Shown here piece by piece: positions 1 to 13,266 of a DNA stretch of 64,000 nt (position 1 is its first letter; each line of letters begins with the position of its first letter). The stretch covers positions 11,386,579 through 11,450,578 of the forward strand of contig JAQFVV010000013.1 in NCBI GenBank assembly GCA_028023455.1, written 5' to 3'. Origin of the DNA: Epiperipatus broadwayi. Taxonomy: Eukaryota > Onychophora > Udeonychophora > Euonychophora > Peripatidae. The position numbers and the translations under genes are program-made. A model generated the notes under the pieces. It had not been told where the DNA came from and searched no databases. It saw nothing but the letters and a program-made list of their open reading frames with translations.

Positions 1-596
1 CTGCATACATAATTTTACATCATTTTTTTTTTCATTTTGCCAAGAAAAAGTAGATATTATTTTTAACTTGAATACTAATAAAACTGAAAATTATATAAAA
101 AAATCAAGATCAAAATTTAATTACAGTAAGAAGTTATTTATTTATAAAAGTTAAAGACTCCATTTTTTTATTTCTTTATTTCCATTAACATTTATTACAT
201 GATATTGTAATAATGTTGTATTGTGCTGATTTCAAGTTCTCATATTCATTGTTTCATCTCATGCTTATAGCAATCACCAGCAGTTAATGGGATAAATATA
301 AGAGAATAGTTGGAGAGGTATATGTATGTGCATGAGACGACAATATATATATATATAAAGTAATTTTAAAAGTTATTTTAAAAACTGCTTTAATAGCTTT
401 ACTTACCAATACTAATAATTATTTAATATTATGAAGCATCATTGATTGTTTTAGATAGATATTCAAACATATGTAACTATATTATTATATATGTCCCAAA
501 ATGATGAAGTGACAAGTCATTTAGAGAATCAGAAGTTCTTGTGTTGTTCATTTAATGATTTACACCACTTGCTTCTTTAGTCTCCATTTCCATTAC

Positions 597-657
597 AATA
601 TATATATATATATATATATAATAAAATATATATATATATATATATATAATAAAATAT
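597..657. repeat. (TA)n microsatellite, two blocks
   Basis: Two runs of alternating T and A are separated by a short AATAAAA-like spacer that is itself repeated at the end. Confidence 0.9.
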
Positions 658-1879
658 TAATAGCCAAGCAGACTTTCAGCGCAATACTTTAGATTCATGG
701 CAATCAACAATCAAAATGGAAAAAAAAAGTAATTTTTAACTAAAATTCCAAATCACACTGCTAAATTTCTTTCTAGAATTAGGGAATTTATCAAGCTTTA
801 TTATTTTTTCTTTTATCATTTGATTCATTATATACAATGTTAATTTTTGAAATAAAAATCATAGAAAAAGAAAGATAATAGCTGGGCACAATGCTAATTC
901 TAATTCTAAATCTAGTTTGAATCATGATTTGATAGTGTGTAGCTGGAATTTTGGTTATTAAATAAGTTTTTTCATTTTGATATTTGATTGCCATGAATGT
1001 GATGGACTGCACTAAAAGTGGTATAGTTATTAATAATTTACAATAACTTTCTTCTATTTAATACATTGATGCACATGCATTTTGTTGTCATTTGCATGAA
1101 AAATTGTAGAAAAACTTAAAAACTCTGATCACTTAGTAATTGTCAATCCAGTGAATATTGTTTTCTCATTTTTAATTATTATGTAAAGGGATGCAGGAGA
1201 AGATCATTAAAATCTAATAAAACTCTAGAATTGAAATGTTAGAATAAGTTATGTTAAAAGTGTAGCAAGTAATGGCAAACTATCATTGATGATCAAGTGT
1301 TATCATATTATATAGCCATAATGACCTAATAATTACTCAATATAAGTATGCAGTCAACTAAATATATGTACCAATGTAATATTTCTTATTTTACAGAGTA
1401 CCCTCTAATAAAGAATGGTCAGTTGCTAAACATAAGAATAACGATTAAACACAATTGTTCGATTCAAATAAGCAAACTCTGATTTTTTTTATTATTAATT
1501 TAGCTGAAACTAATCTAATCTATCATTATAACAATTAAGCTAATTTGCTAAGACAATAAATTGTATTTGAAAGTGATGTGAGTTTCATAAATCTGAGAAA
1601 TATTAGATCTGTTTGAATTCAAAGGATATCAAAGTTTTGCTCCCAATTTTCTGGAAAGTTGCAATTTAAACAGAGAAGTGTTTAATATTTCAATAATGAA
1701 AATCTGAAGAGGAGAAAAATTATTATTTTCATTAAATATGAAGAATACCCAGAGTTTTAATTATGGTTCAAAATCAATGTTGAAGGAAACAAGTAAACAT
1801 TTTATAAATTGTGGTTAAGTACACAGAACCACAACAAAGCAAATCCCTGCAGAGATCATACAAAATTGATTACATTGGC

Positions 1880-2040
1880 TAATAAAACAATTGGTTGAGA
1901 GATTCACACATAGAATATTTATATCCAAGTTGTAAGTTCAATTCCACTCTGACAGGAATACCACAACCTGGAAGTAGTGTAACAAGCAGAAATGACTAGT
2001 GACAGGTCAAAAAAACAAAAACAAAAAAACAACAACAATT
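1880..2040 (+). repeat. Possible tRNA-derived SINE
   Basis: A stretch resembling an RNA polymerase III internal promoter has an A-box-like part near 1892 (GGTTGAGAGATTC) and a B-box-like part near 1934 (AAGTTCAATTCCAC). It is followed by an A-rich tail with scattered C from about 2008 to 2038. The head-plus-tail layout matches tRNA-derived SINEs and resembles the better supported SINE at 13.27 kb. I could not find a clear target-site duplication, so the ends are approximate. Confidence 0.4.
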
Positions 2041-3380
2041 ATTTGAACTTCACATAACTTTTAAAACATTTACTGTTATGATTTGCCTTCTCATAACTGT
2101 TATAATTTGGAAAAATATATCAAATTCTCTTTGTCCAGCATTAATCTTTATGGATATATGAGATACAGATTAGTTGAACATTTTGAAAAATCAGATATGT
2201 TGTTTTTAAAAGACATTATCATCTTACTACATGACAACACTTTACGTATAGCTCAAGATATTAAATAGTGATTTTAAGAACATAAGAATGATGCTATATA
2301 TCCTTTATGATATCTCTAATTTCTGATTTAAATACTATTTAGCATCTAAGGACTATTTGTGAACAATGGAAAATTGATATTTATGAGTAGCATACTTTAA
2401 AAAACTTCAAAATATTTTTTTTAATGAGGATTGGCTTAAAATTTCTATAGATCCTTTTCCTAAATGCTGTGTATTAATTATTCAAAGATACAGCAGTCTT
2501 AACCTTTTGACTGACCTGCTCGTTTTTAATCGAGGAAATTTGACATCACTGTAAATTGCTTAGTTTTTGTACTACGTTTACGGTTTTGACATCATTTTTT
2601 AGAACGCAAAAAGTTTTATAATATACTGCCATCTATTGAATTATTTTACAAGTAAAAAATCAATAAAAAGACGATTTATGTCAAACAAAAACAAAGCACT
2701 GCCTTTTCACATCTTTTCTTGAATCTTATTGGCTGTTGAAATTTTGTAAACAAAAGAAAATGGAAAAGCTCCGCCTTCTCATCATCTTTTCTTGAATCTT
2801 ATTGGCATGTTAAAATTTTTATATGGCTGCCAAAAATTAAAAAAGTTACCTAACTCTAATAACTTAGTTTTATGTTTGAATGTAAAATGATAAAAAGAAT
2901 GTTGTTAGAGCATGTTAAAATATTTTTTGATGAAAGAATACAACTGAAGCTGTTACAAATAATATTTCATAAATAATAAGTCAAAAATAAATATTATTTA
3001 TAAAAGATGTTAAGAATGTTTGTTTTTACACTGATTCACAAATCCTAAATTTTGAAATTCAAATGATAAAATGACACTTTCATAAACAGCTTCTTCACAT
3101 TCCTCACAAATTTACAAAAAAAATGATGTATTGGAAGTCTTACCTGAGGTAATTTTTCCCTGAGAAAATTACTAAAACAGATGACTTGCTGTGATCCTTT
3201 TCATTCCACAGCAGATATGTTCAGTTTTGTAAATTATCTGTAAAAATATGAATGGTTTTTAGTGGAGAAAAAAGTAATAGAACAGTGTAATTCAAAAATA
3301 AATAAATAAACTCATAAAAATAAAATGAATAAAAATAAATCAATAAAGATAATTTTTTATTATTATTAACAATGATTAGA

Positions 3381-3775
3381 TGTGTGGAAGAAAGGCTAAG
3401 TTCAAATACATGGCACTATAACACAGAGTGGATGGATTGATGAAGTCAGAAACCGTGTATAAAATATCCTATATTAATGAAATTCCAGTTGTGTAGATAA
3501 ACTTGTATATAAATATATTTATTATTTTGATAAAAGATATGAAGAAAGGCTGAGTTCAAATAATACTATAATAAGAATGGATGGATTGATGAAACAGAAA
3601 GTGTGATAAATATCCTATATTACAGAAATTCCAGTTGTGTAGCATGAACTTGTATATAAATATATTTATTATTTTGCATAAAAAATATAAAAAGGCTGAG
3701 TTTAAATACATGGCACTGTAACAATAACTGGATAGATTGAAGAAGCAGAAAATTGATACAATATCCTATATTACT
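3381..3775. repeat. Tandem repeat, period about 150 bp
   Basis: Two full diverged units and part of a third each contain AAAGGCTRAGTT, a GGATGGATTGATGAA-like segment, ATATCCTATATTA and CCAGTTGTGTAG. The AAAGGCTRAG anchors lie at 3391, 3545 and 3691, so the period is 146-154 bp. It sits inside the piggyBac-like element. Confidence 0.8.
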
Positions 3776-3949
3776 TGCCTAAAATTGACAAAATCAATTG
3801 AGGGTCATAACTTTAGCACTCATGCAATAATTCGTCATAAATTCAAACTTGGTCATGCTTGATACACTATTCATATTTATAATTATGCCAAAAAATGCAT
3901 TAGCTCACGCAGTGACAGATACCCCAGTCCCCAACTTTTTTCCATTCTA

Positions 3950-4225
3950 CAGATATTTATTTGAAAATATTATAATTTATTATTCTATAGATATTTATTT
4001 ATTTCAGTAATGAAAATATTATAATTTATTATTATATAACATATTTATTTGTTTCAGTAAATAGAAAATATTATAATTTATAAAAAATATATATATATAA
4101 AAGTAATTACATACTCGCGAATGTTATCAAAAAACGTTTATTTGTTTCATTACATCGAAAATATTATAATTTATTATTATATAACATATTTATTTGTTTT
4201 AGTAAATATAAAATATTATTTTATA
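3950..4225. repeat. AT-rich tandem repeat with AAATATTATAATTTAT core
   Basis: Four diverged units share AAATATTATAATTTAT followed by a TTTATTTGTTTCAGTAA-like segment. The third unit is interrupted by a short TA run. It lies inside the piggyBac-like element. Confidence 0.7.
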
Positions 4226-4944
4226 AAAAAATATTAAAAAAGTAATAATCTTGAAGTATCCAAAAACGTAATTTGAGAAGAGAGCCCAGAATCACGGACA
4301 ACTTAACGGAAAATCAAATAAAATCTTCAGTAATTGATCCAACTATTCTGGAATAACTTTTTTAGATAAATAAAATGAGAAAAATCAAAAAAAAAAAAAT
4401 TTTAGGTAACTTTGCTATAAATATTCATAAAAAATAAAAATTGTCGTCAAAAAAATTCTTAGAGTTTCAGGTAGATATTGAAATGGGAAAGAATGGGGAT
4501 GTGTGATTTTTTGTCATAAAATAGAAACAAAATGTTTTAGACCATTTTAAAAGTATTTTTTGACAAATTATAAATTATTTTGATAAAATATGCTAAAAAT
4601 AAAATTATTTACTTATCCACAATGTAAAATTGAGAAAGAAATCACTGACATCAGCAAAACTTTTTGGTAGGTGAGTAATGTTCATTTTAGATTTGCCGCT
4701 ATCGAATATTTTTATAATTATAAATAAAAATTTATTTTTGAAAAAACTTTCGTTCACTTTTATAACCTGACAAATTATTAATATACTTTTTACAAATGAA
4801 ACTAAAGTGAATGTAATATTAAAAGATGAATATATTTTGACACTTGAGTTTGTGAATTGATGCTTGAGTTTGTGAATTGACCAATTAAAAGTTTGGACTT
4901 TTACCTCACTCGGCCTATAAAATAATCAGCAGAAAAGAGGTTAA

Positions 4945-6210
4945 GACCATTCTAGAATCTCTTAATAATAAAAAAAGCAAGCAGTGAAAACAAAATATAT
5001 CTATCAAGTCAACTATTTTTACATATTTTCTTCATTGATATAGTCTCTAGTTCCAGAGCTCCAAATATGAATTGTGTGGAGTTCTATGGTTTCACTGGAA
5101 AAATTAGGTGTACTGCAATAAATAGTTTTTGACTTTAATTATTGGTTTAAAATACATATAAAAATTTTCATTCTACACTCCTGACAAAAACAAAATACAA
5201 ATGTCAAATGCCATTTTAGATACTAGAATTGAACTACATGCAATTAAAATATATTTTAAAAGATTATTGAAAGAAAAAAATAATAATAATTTACATTAGT
5301 TACCAATTTAAATATTTGATTTTCCATCATTCTTTTTTTTTTTTTTATTACTTTCAATAAATTATTTTTGATATCTTATTTGCTCATAAAATTGTTGAGA
5401 TTCCAACATTTTTTATCAATATAAAGAGATCCATGGCTAAAATAAATTGGGGACTACTGCTCTGGCTAAAAAGTAGTTATGCAAATTCATATTTTCAATA
5501 CCCATGGTTTCACTAATACATAATTTAATATATATATATTGAAAAAATTAGAAATTAATAAAAAAAAATAATTTTATAAATTTAAATTTTTAGTTCACAA
5601 TGTGTGGGAATTGTGATTACAAAATTGCACAAATAAATAGTGGATATAATCTTTTTCAATAAAATAGTAAATTTAGAATATAGATAGAATAATAATTTTT
5701 CTGGGTTCATAGTTTTTTTCCCAAATGTATGAATATTTTGGATTTCAATAATAGATCTTTCATTTCATCACTATAAATCTTCTGCATTTACTCTGTTTAA
5801 AATTTAAATAAATATTGATTTTACTATCAATAATTTTGTGTATTTATATACACATATATTGTGTATACAGTACATATTTATTTTATTAATATCAAAATAA
5901 ATCTTTATAATATTATATATGTTTATTTTTATAATAGTATAAAATTTTATACAGCAGTAATAAAAACACAAATTAAAAGAATAATGTAAGTTTAATCATC
6001 TCTTTCTTTTTTTAGTTCCTTGTCTAAAATATAAAGATCAAATTATTCAATAATTTATTTTTTCATTTCACTTAGCAATTGAATGTAAATTTTTTTTAAA
6101 AATGAAAGTCTATGAAAAATTATATTATTTTCTCTTCCTCTTACTTAGTTTAAGATGCAATTTTTAAACAAATTAGTTATAGCATTGATCATAAATTAAA
6201 TAGTTATTAT
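4945..6210. other. Non-coding, nothing recognised
   Basis: AT-rich sequence with short homopolymer and TA runs. I see no coding signal and no repeat with clear ends. Confidence 0.6.
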
Positions 6211-6334
6211 AACAGGAAAAACTCTTCATACAGTAGTGCCACTCAGTGCAAGCCATAGTAATCAATGGATGCCAGAAGGCTTGTATATAAAATCCCTATC
6301 TAGTGCCTACAGCTTGCACTACTGTATGGAGAGT
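6211..6334. mobile_element. MITE with about 30-bp terminal inverted repeats
   Basis: The left end reads AACAGGAAAAACTCTTCATA and continues CAGTAGTGC. The right end read in reverse gives AACAGGCAAAACTCTCCATA and continues CAGTAGTGC. The arms differ at two places over about 29 bp and enclose a short non-coding centre. The same inverted repeat forms the perfect palindrome at 35.1 kb, so this is a dispersed family. I could not establish a target duplication and do not assign a superfamily. Confidence 0.75.
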
Positions 6335-8041
6335 TTTGCCTGTTTTAATAACATTTATGAGCAAGCATAAGAAATGGTCATCATGTGATGTTTAGCGTTT
6401 AAAGTTATTATAATAAGCAAAATTGCAATTAGCCTTATTAGTTTATAGAAATTTATTGAACTTGTTTATTTTTAAATGGATGTATTACTAATTTATTGGT
6501 TACATAGTAATTATTTTTACTGACAATTTAATGCATATATATATATATTTAAAAATAATTGGGTGTATGGTGTATACACACTGTGTTTACATGTTAAAAA
6601 CTTCTGTACTCATATATGTTTGTTTTAAAATGTATATTATAAACAATTTGCTACTATCTGCATCAAGATATACTCACATACCAGTCAATAATGAATGATC
6701 CACTAAATTGATGATCATCTCACTACCTACAAATACTAAAATTACATAAAAATCTTTAAAAGTGCTTTCATTGAGATTTAAATTCCAAATATGTATGACA
6801 GAAAGACAAACCATTATACCCCAGTATATATATACATAAAAACTGATGTTTGAAATAGATTGAACAATCATGACAGTAAGATGCTATAATCAAACCAGTG
6901 ATATATTTATTTGATTAATGATGCTGAGTATTTAACATTTCTTTAACATTTCACATTTTAAAACTGCATTCTAAAATAATGAAACCTTTTTTCATCATAA
7001 AGTTTTAATTATATAAAAAATATATTAAATTTTATCTCCAGTTTGGCATAATAAATTGCATAATAATATTTTTTCTGTATATACAGAATTAAGATATTTT
7101 ATTCTAATAATATATTTTTTAAATGTTATTTTTTTAAATTCAATAATATTCTTTCTATATATAGCAACTAAACTGGGTAAGTTAAAAATAATAAAAATAT
7201 AACATCTATTTTTAAATTAGTTGAGTTAAAAATAGAAATAAGAAGGAGGAGAGAAAAAAAATCTTAAAATCATTTCCCCTTTCCCTTTTCTAAAGCCAAT
7301 GACATAAATATTAAAATAGAAAAAAAAAACAAAAAACAAAAATAACATCTATATAACATATTTTAATTAAAATCAGTAAAATAACTTAATACATTTGCAT
7401 TTTAAATTTATTAAAAACTAAAAAATATCAGCAAGGAAAGAAGATAGTAGTAATAACATTTATAAAAAATTATATAAGCATCTGGTGAGACTAAGATAAA
7501 CCTTTGACTAAATATAGAGTTTTAGACTGCACCCAAGAAAAAAAAAGCTAACGATCAGGTATTTTTAAATCTAACTAAATGTTAAAGTCAATTACCAGCA
7601 AACATGAAATAAATACTAAAAATAAAAAAAAGTTATCTTTAAAAAATATAATGACATTAAAAAAAGTAATTAAGTTATCAATAAATAGCATAAATGATTA
7701 TTATTTTTACAAAAGATTTAATAAATTCTAGAACCGTATTAAAAATAATAAATCAGGGTAGAGAATTAGTGGCATCCCTCATCCTTTCCGATGTTAATTT
7801 TCCAAAATGCACTAAATACTATTACTAAGGGATGAAAAAAAAAATCAAAAAATATGATTAGATAAAACATCAGTTCTTTTTACTTATTTATTTAAAAAAA
7901 AAAAAAAAACTATTCGAATATTTATTATTGATAATTTTTCTATTTAGTAGTGAGTCCACATTTTTAAAAATATGGTAAATATCACTTGCTGAAAGTAAAT
8001 TCAATTTCTTTTTTTTTTTTATTGGATAGGAGCAAATATAC
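6335..8041. other. Non-coding, nothing recognised
   Basis: AT-rich DNA with A and T runs. The frame on the minus strand at 6674-6871 has no recognisable domain and I do not treat it as a gene. Confidence 0.6.
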
Positions 8042-9152
8042 TGTAATCATCATCATTTTCAATCATCATCAATCCACTGCAGGATGAAGGTTCCTCCAAA
8101 TTTCCTTCGATCTTTAGTCTCTCTTTTCCACATCACCCCTTTATCAATCCATCTCATATGTGGTCTTTTTCTAGATCTTTTTCAATTTCTTGAAATCCAA
8201 TTTAAGATTTCAACTGACTATTTATTATAATCTCTTCTAGAAATATGTCCAGCCCAACTCCACTTCAGTCTCTTAATTTTTTCAACAATGTCACTAACAC
8301 CTGTTTATTCTCTTATCTATGTATTTCATTTTCAATCTCTTCTTATTACTTCTAATATGCATCTCTCTACACTTTGCTGAGTGGTCTGAAGTCTCTGTAT
8401 TGCTCTTCTGTTAAGTGTTTAAATCTCAGATCCATAAGTAAGAACTAATAAAATACATTTATTAGAAACCTTCATTTTCAAACACATAAAATATTTTCTT
8501 TTAGTATCAAGTTATTTCTATCAAACACACTTCAATCAAGTTTAATTCTATGATTAATTTCATCCATTATGTTTCCATCTGTAGTAATAATCTGACCAAG
8601 GTATTTGTAGTTGTTAACTTCTAACTCATCATTATCAGTCTTTATTTTCATCTTTTGAGAAAATCCATTGAACATTACTTTACTCTTTTTAATGTTTACC
8701 TTTAGTCCTACTTTCTTACTTTCATTTGATAACTCTTGCAATATTTCCTGAAACTCTGAAGCATTATCTACTAACACAACTACATCATCTGCAAAATCTA
8801 AATGACAAATAATCTCCATTTACATTTACTCCTTTAACTTCCCATTTTAATCCATAAAACACTTCTTGCAGTACTACTGTAAAAAGTTTTGGAGATATGG
8901 AGTCACCCTCTCACACACTCTTCTTAATGTTAGTCTCCCTAGCATTCTTATGTAGTATAATTGTTACTGTTGCATTTTTATAAATATTCTTTAGAATACC
9001 AATGCTTTGATCACTGAAGAAATGCTTATAGAATCAAATGCTTCTTCATAATCTATAAATCAAAAGCATAATGACAATTCATATTCATTGATCCTTTCTA
9101 TAACTTTTCTCAATACTTGGATATGATTCACTGCACTAAAAGCACAACATAC
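8042..9152 (-). pseudogene. RTE-type LINE, 3' half, reverse transcriptase remnant
   Basis: Read on the minus strand this is the 3' half of the RTE-type LINE also present at 30.8, 39.7/53.5 and 58 kb. The longest open piece (8532-8819) carries LDFADDVVVLVDNASEFQE, the RT FADD catalytic motif, followed by the NVKKSKVMFNGF and YLGQIITTDGNI segments typical of this LINE. It ends near 8042 in the usual ATGATGATGAT-rich 3' terminus. It breaks off near 9152, which is the expected 5' truncation of target-primed insertion. Stops and frameshifts on both sides of the open piece show it is dead. Confidence 0.85.
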
Positions 9153-10510
9153 CTTAATACTTTCTATAAAGACACATATAAAACAAAAACTCAAAGATTA
9201 AGGAATCCATTTTTATTGATTATGTTTGCTTCAAGATAGCTATGCCACTAAGAATAAGATTATCAAAAAGATTAGTTTATACTCTGTAATTGTCTTCCAC
9301 TCCATCAAAACCATACATGCTTAATATCTTCATGCTCTCATTTCCAAACACTTAAGATTGGACCATACTTAAACATTTGGGTTGAAAAGATAGATGATTC
9401 ATTCTATCTTTATATAAAGACTTTATCTTGTGTTTGAGAATGAGAGAATTCATTTACGTATGATTTAAAATCTGTAAAACTCATGTGCATTAGCCTGATT
9501 GCTAATTTACAATTACAATTTAACATAACGCTATGTAAATAAATACCTTACTATAAATAAAATTTATTATAACTCAAACCAAGGTTAGATTACACTGAGT
9601 CAATAATAATTGTAGTGACTCATGCACAAAGGAGTTCTTTATATTTTTATTCATGAATTTCATTGACATAACTAAAAAAGTGATCTGTTATTGCTTTCTT
9701 CTTCAAAGTAACATGCTGGTTAAAAATCCCATCTACATTAATGACTAACAAGTTGTGGGTCATGCCAATATCATTCATTTTAGTCTCAGGTTAGCAATGG
9801 TAGTGCTGCTAAACATGGAGTCACTTCTAGATTTTTACCACCTTGCTGGTAGCACAACTCTAAGTGCTATCAGAACATATATATCTTTTTTCCATGATAA
9901 AAAACGTATTTAGAAGACTAAATACAATAAATAAATATAAAGTGAGCTATAATTATCCTTCAAAAATAATTTTAATGTAAACTTATTTTTTAAAAAAAAT
10001 TGCGATCATCCTAAATACATCCTTTTATATAATTTGAAAAAAAAAAAAAAAAATCTAAACTTGTTTTTAGTCTTCTTATGTTTTCAGATTAAAATGTGAA
10101 ATTAGTTCAAAAATTTATTCAAATCTCAAATACCCATGAGATCTGTATTAGGACAATCGAAATCTTTTTTTTTTTAAAAAATAAATAAATTAATAATTAA
10201 ATGAGCATAAATAAATTTTCGAGTTTTGTAAATTTAATTTCAATGACTTCATTTATAACTAATTATTTTCTTGAAATAGCCTTAATATATACTAAAATTA
10301 CCCTAGTATGACATTTAATAATAAATTATTAATACAAGTATAAAACAAAAATAGCTCCCTACAGTAGTCCCATTTTGATTAACCAGAAGGTAATGCATTT
10401 AAATCTTTACTTATAGCTTTTGCCTTTATCAACGAGGATTTGGGATTTAAAGCTTAAAATAATGTAGTTTTACATAAAATAATTACTTCAAAACCATTTT
10501 AATATCTTTT
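9153..10510. other. Non-coding, nothing recognised
   Basis: AT-rich sequence with A runs. I see no coding signal or bounded repeat. Confidence 0.55.
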
Positions 10511-10511
10511 G

Positions 10512-10757
10512 TATAGATTAGACAACTTCTATATTTCTCCATTCTTTTTTATTTCATAAATAATTTCATTTAAAGAAAGATACAATAAAAGACAAATAAT
10601 CCTCAAGATGCATTTCGTGCTGAACCAACACTCATTAGTTGGGCCAGGTCATTATCTCTCATATATATCTTTATTACACGAAGAGTATTTATGTAGAGCA
10701 AATTGTTTAATTTTTTTTTTTTCAAGCGTCAATTTACTCCACTCCCAACTTTTACGT
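10512..10757. repeat. Dispersed repeat D, copy 1
   Basis: This 245-bp segment recurs about 415 bp downstream in the same orientation. Shared landmarks are ATTTCTCCATTCTTTTTTATT, GATGCATTTCGTGCTGAACC and GAGTATTTATGTAGAGCAA. A reading frame at 10608-10811 falls inside but is interrupted in the second copy, so it is not a conserved gene. Confidence 0.8.
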
Positions 10758-10926
10758 TATCAACTTTTTGATAAACATGTAATGATTATTACTAATCATT
10801 TATTAAACTAGAGATTTTCTCTAGCACAGATATAAACTTTAATCCAAGTTAAAGATTAATGTATCTGATTTTCAGCACCCACACATGGCTATTTATATGT
10901 TTCTCTTTCTCCCATGCATAATATCT

Positions 10927-11175
10927 TTTTTATAGATTAAACAACTTCCATATTTCTCCATTATTTTTTATTTCATAAATAATTTCATATAAATAAAGGT
11001 GCAATAAAAGACAAATAACCCCCCAAGATGCATTTCGTACTGAACCAGCACTCATCAGTTGGGTCAGGTCATCATCTCTCATATATATCTTTATTACATG
11101 AAGAGTATTTATGTAGAGCAAGTTGTCTCATTTTTTTTATTTTCAAGCTTCAATTTACCCCAATTCCCAACTTTT
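10927..11175. repeat. Dispersed repeat D, copy 2
   Basis: Direct second copy of the 10512-10757 segment with scattered substitutions. Part of the same sequence (TTTCATGCTGAACCAGAAG) recurs at about 13036-13090, and its first 40 bp recur near 15155-15195. Confidence 0.8.
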
Positions 11176-11333
11176 AATGCCAGACATTAAAAACTTTTAA
11201 AGTTTTTGAAGTCATCAACATGCTTGAACACACACATATGTGCATGTATTAATATGGAAGGACATAGTAAAATGATTAAAAACACACAAAGGAATGATCA
11301 GACAAGAATATTGGGCAATGAGACAAGAGTATA

Positions 11334-12324
11334 CACCTGGGTCTCTTTTTAGGTGGATTTATTTAACGCGATTCACGTTTCTTCAGAAGTCGAAATCCGA
11401 TAATGCGCTATTACTTTAAATAATAAATTTCGTGCACTTATGTCATATTGAAAGTAATAGCACATTATTGGAATTCGACTTTCATCTTAGTAATTTCAAT
11501 ATTTTCAGTGCTTTATAATAGTAAGATTTTATGCAATAATGAAATTAAAATCATGATTTCCACATTTTATATATACACACATTAAATTTTACAAGATTAT
11601 AGCGTAAATTTGTTCAAACATTGTGCGTGTTAATTTTGCATTTTAAATCACATTCTGTTTTTGCTTTTTAAAAAAGAACATAATCAATTATTAATCATTT
11701 AGTGACCGCAAGTTTATTTTTAATTATCTTCTTATTAATGACACTAATCACGAATGTGCTCTTAAATTCCAACGAGAGCTAAATGTTTGTATGTCTGGAT
11801 ATTGCGAGCTTCATAAACAATTAATAAAATCATCGACTCAAAGATTAATTACTAATTACATTGTCACCAGAAAATCATTAACACAACATGAGAGTGGAAT
11901 TGGCGCTAGTTGTATTTCTTCTTGTGAAGAATCTGATTTTTTACCAGTTTGCAAACAAATCTGTTTATCGGCAAGTAGCGATAATAATTAAAATGTGTAT
12001 AAAAAAATGTCAATTACTGTACTGTAAATTATGCATAAAAATATATTATTTTGAATAAAATTAAATATTATAGTTTAAAAAAGTTTGTCTTGCATCAATT
12101 TTTTTCAAATTTGAAATTTTTTATTAGTCATATTTTATTTCCTTTTTTTTTTTTTGCGCGAATTTTAAAGTAATTTTACGTTGGTGCTTTGCTTTTACAT
12201 GATTTTTGAAAAATCACAGTCCATATCCCCCCTTTTTCAAGGTAAGTTACATCTATTTTTGCGCAATTTCGTTTGCGTGTGTTTTCTGAGGAACCTATTT
12301 TTCGCGTAAAACGAGACACAGGTG
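11334..12324. mobile_element. TA-flanked DNA transposon, Tc1/mariner (pogo-like) type, intact 991-bp copy
   Basis: The ends are inverted: CACCTGGGTCTCTTTTT on the left and, in reverse, CACCTGTGTCTCGTTTT on the right. TA dinucleotides lie immediately outside both ends (11332-11333, 12325-12326). TA duplication with short inverted ends is characteristic of the Tc1/mariner superfamily; the pogo-like assignment is inference from the ends only. One 66-codon frame (11791-11991) has no recognisable transposase motif, so the copy is non-autonomous. A second, reverse-oriented copy at 47.1-51.5 kb confirms both ends. Confidence 0.75.
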
Positions 12325-12929
12325 TATATAAAAAGGCAAACTTAAAAAAGCTGCTCAAGTGATAATAAGTGATCCCATAAGCCAACTAGTGTGATTGATA
12401 ATGTTGGGAAACCACTCATTAATCTACCCTTAAAATAATAGAGAAACCAAAAAGACCCTCATAGAAAAGTATCAATTTTCAACTGACTTGCCTTTGACCA
12501 GTAGCCTACTTGTTGTCATCTTAAATTTAGTATTTACAAATCTAAAGGTCACTGACTTGCATAGTAAAACCAGCAGCACCCAAAAAAAATGAGAATAATA
12601 CCATGTGAAACATTAGTTTAAAAATAAGTCGCCTATAGAGCTAGCACATGCAAGTACATATAAATGAAATATGAAAAAAAAAATTAACAGATTTACAGAG
12701 ATATGATAGTCCAAACAACCTCCATTAAACATTAAGAGAAGTTTAAAATGTCTATATTAGAACCAGTAATGTTTATTAATATACTAAACTAAGCATTTAA
12801 TAAAAAAATTGACATTAAATAAAAAAAACTTTATCCAGATCATACAATAAATCTTAATAATTTAAATATAATGCACACATTTTAAATTGTTCATATTATA
12901 CAAACAAATATAATCTCGTTTATCATATA
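12325..12929. other. Non-coding, nothing recognised
   Basis: AT-rich DNA without coding signal or clear repeat. Confidence 0.55.
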
Positions 12930-13015
12930 TAAGGGATTCGAACTCAGACTTTACCCAACCCTCAACTATCCATGCCATCTCACATTGCTAACCCACCTGA
13001 TCACACACATGTTGA
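12930..13015 (-). repeat. Possible tRNA-derived SINE fragment
   Basis: On the minus strand the sequence contains GGTGGGTTAGCAATGTG, an A-box-like part, and about 50 bp further GAGTTCGAATCCC, a good B box. No A-rich tail or target duplication is visible, so it may be a fragment of a SINE or of a degenerate tRNA gene. Confidence 0.35.
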
Positions 13016-13252
13016 AAAGATAATCACCAATATCCATGTTTCATGCTGAACCAGAAGTTATCAGTTGGTCCAGATTACTATCTCCACACATATATATAAT
13101 CAGTGCTCAGCTTTATATTAAGATAGCCAATCTTCATACTTTAATGGACAGGCTTCAAACTACTCCAACCCAAAACTCTTCAGCCATCCATTTCATTGAA
13201 AATCTGATGATGGAACATTCGGATTTGTGTGTGTGCATGCATTCACGAATAA

Positions 13253-13266
13253 ACATTGAAATTATT
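13253..13266. repeat. Target-site duplication, left copy
   Basis: The 14-bp word ACATTGAAATTATT lies directly before the SINE and recurs at 13393-13406 directly after its A-rich tail. Confidence 0.85.

Larger units (their letters stand above)
1..2498. other. AT-rich non-coding stretch
   Basis: I see no gene here. The small reading frames have no recognisable domains and are what very AT-rich random sequence gives. The stretch holds a TA microsatellite near 600 and a tRNA-like SINE candidate near 1.9 kb, listed separately. Confidence 0.7.
2503..4940. mobile_element. piggyBac-like non-autonomous DNA transposon
   Basis: The element is bounded by the tetranucleotide TTAA on both sides (2499-2502 and 4941-4944). 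The ends are imperfect inverted repeats: CCTTTTGACTG on the left and, read from the other side, CCTCTTTTCTGC on the right. TTAA target duplication together with a CCYTTT-type terminus is the signature of the piggyBac superfamily. The 2.4-kb interior has no transposase reading frame. It contains two internal tandem repeats (about 3381-3775 and 3950-4225) and a 20-bp direct duplication near 4842-4880. It is best read as a non-autonomous or heavily decayed copy. Confidence 0.6.
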
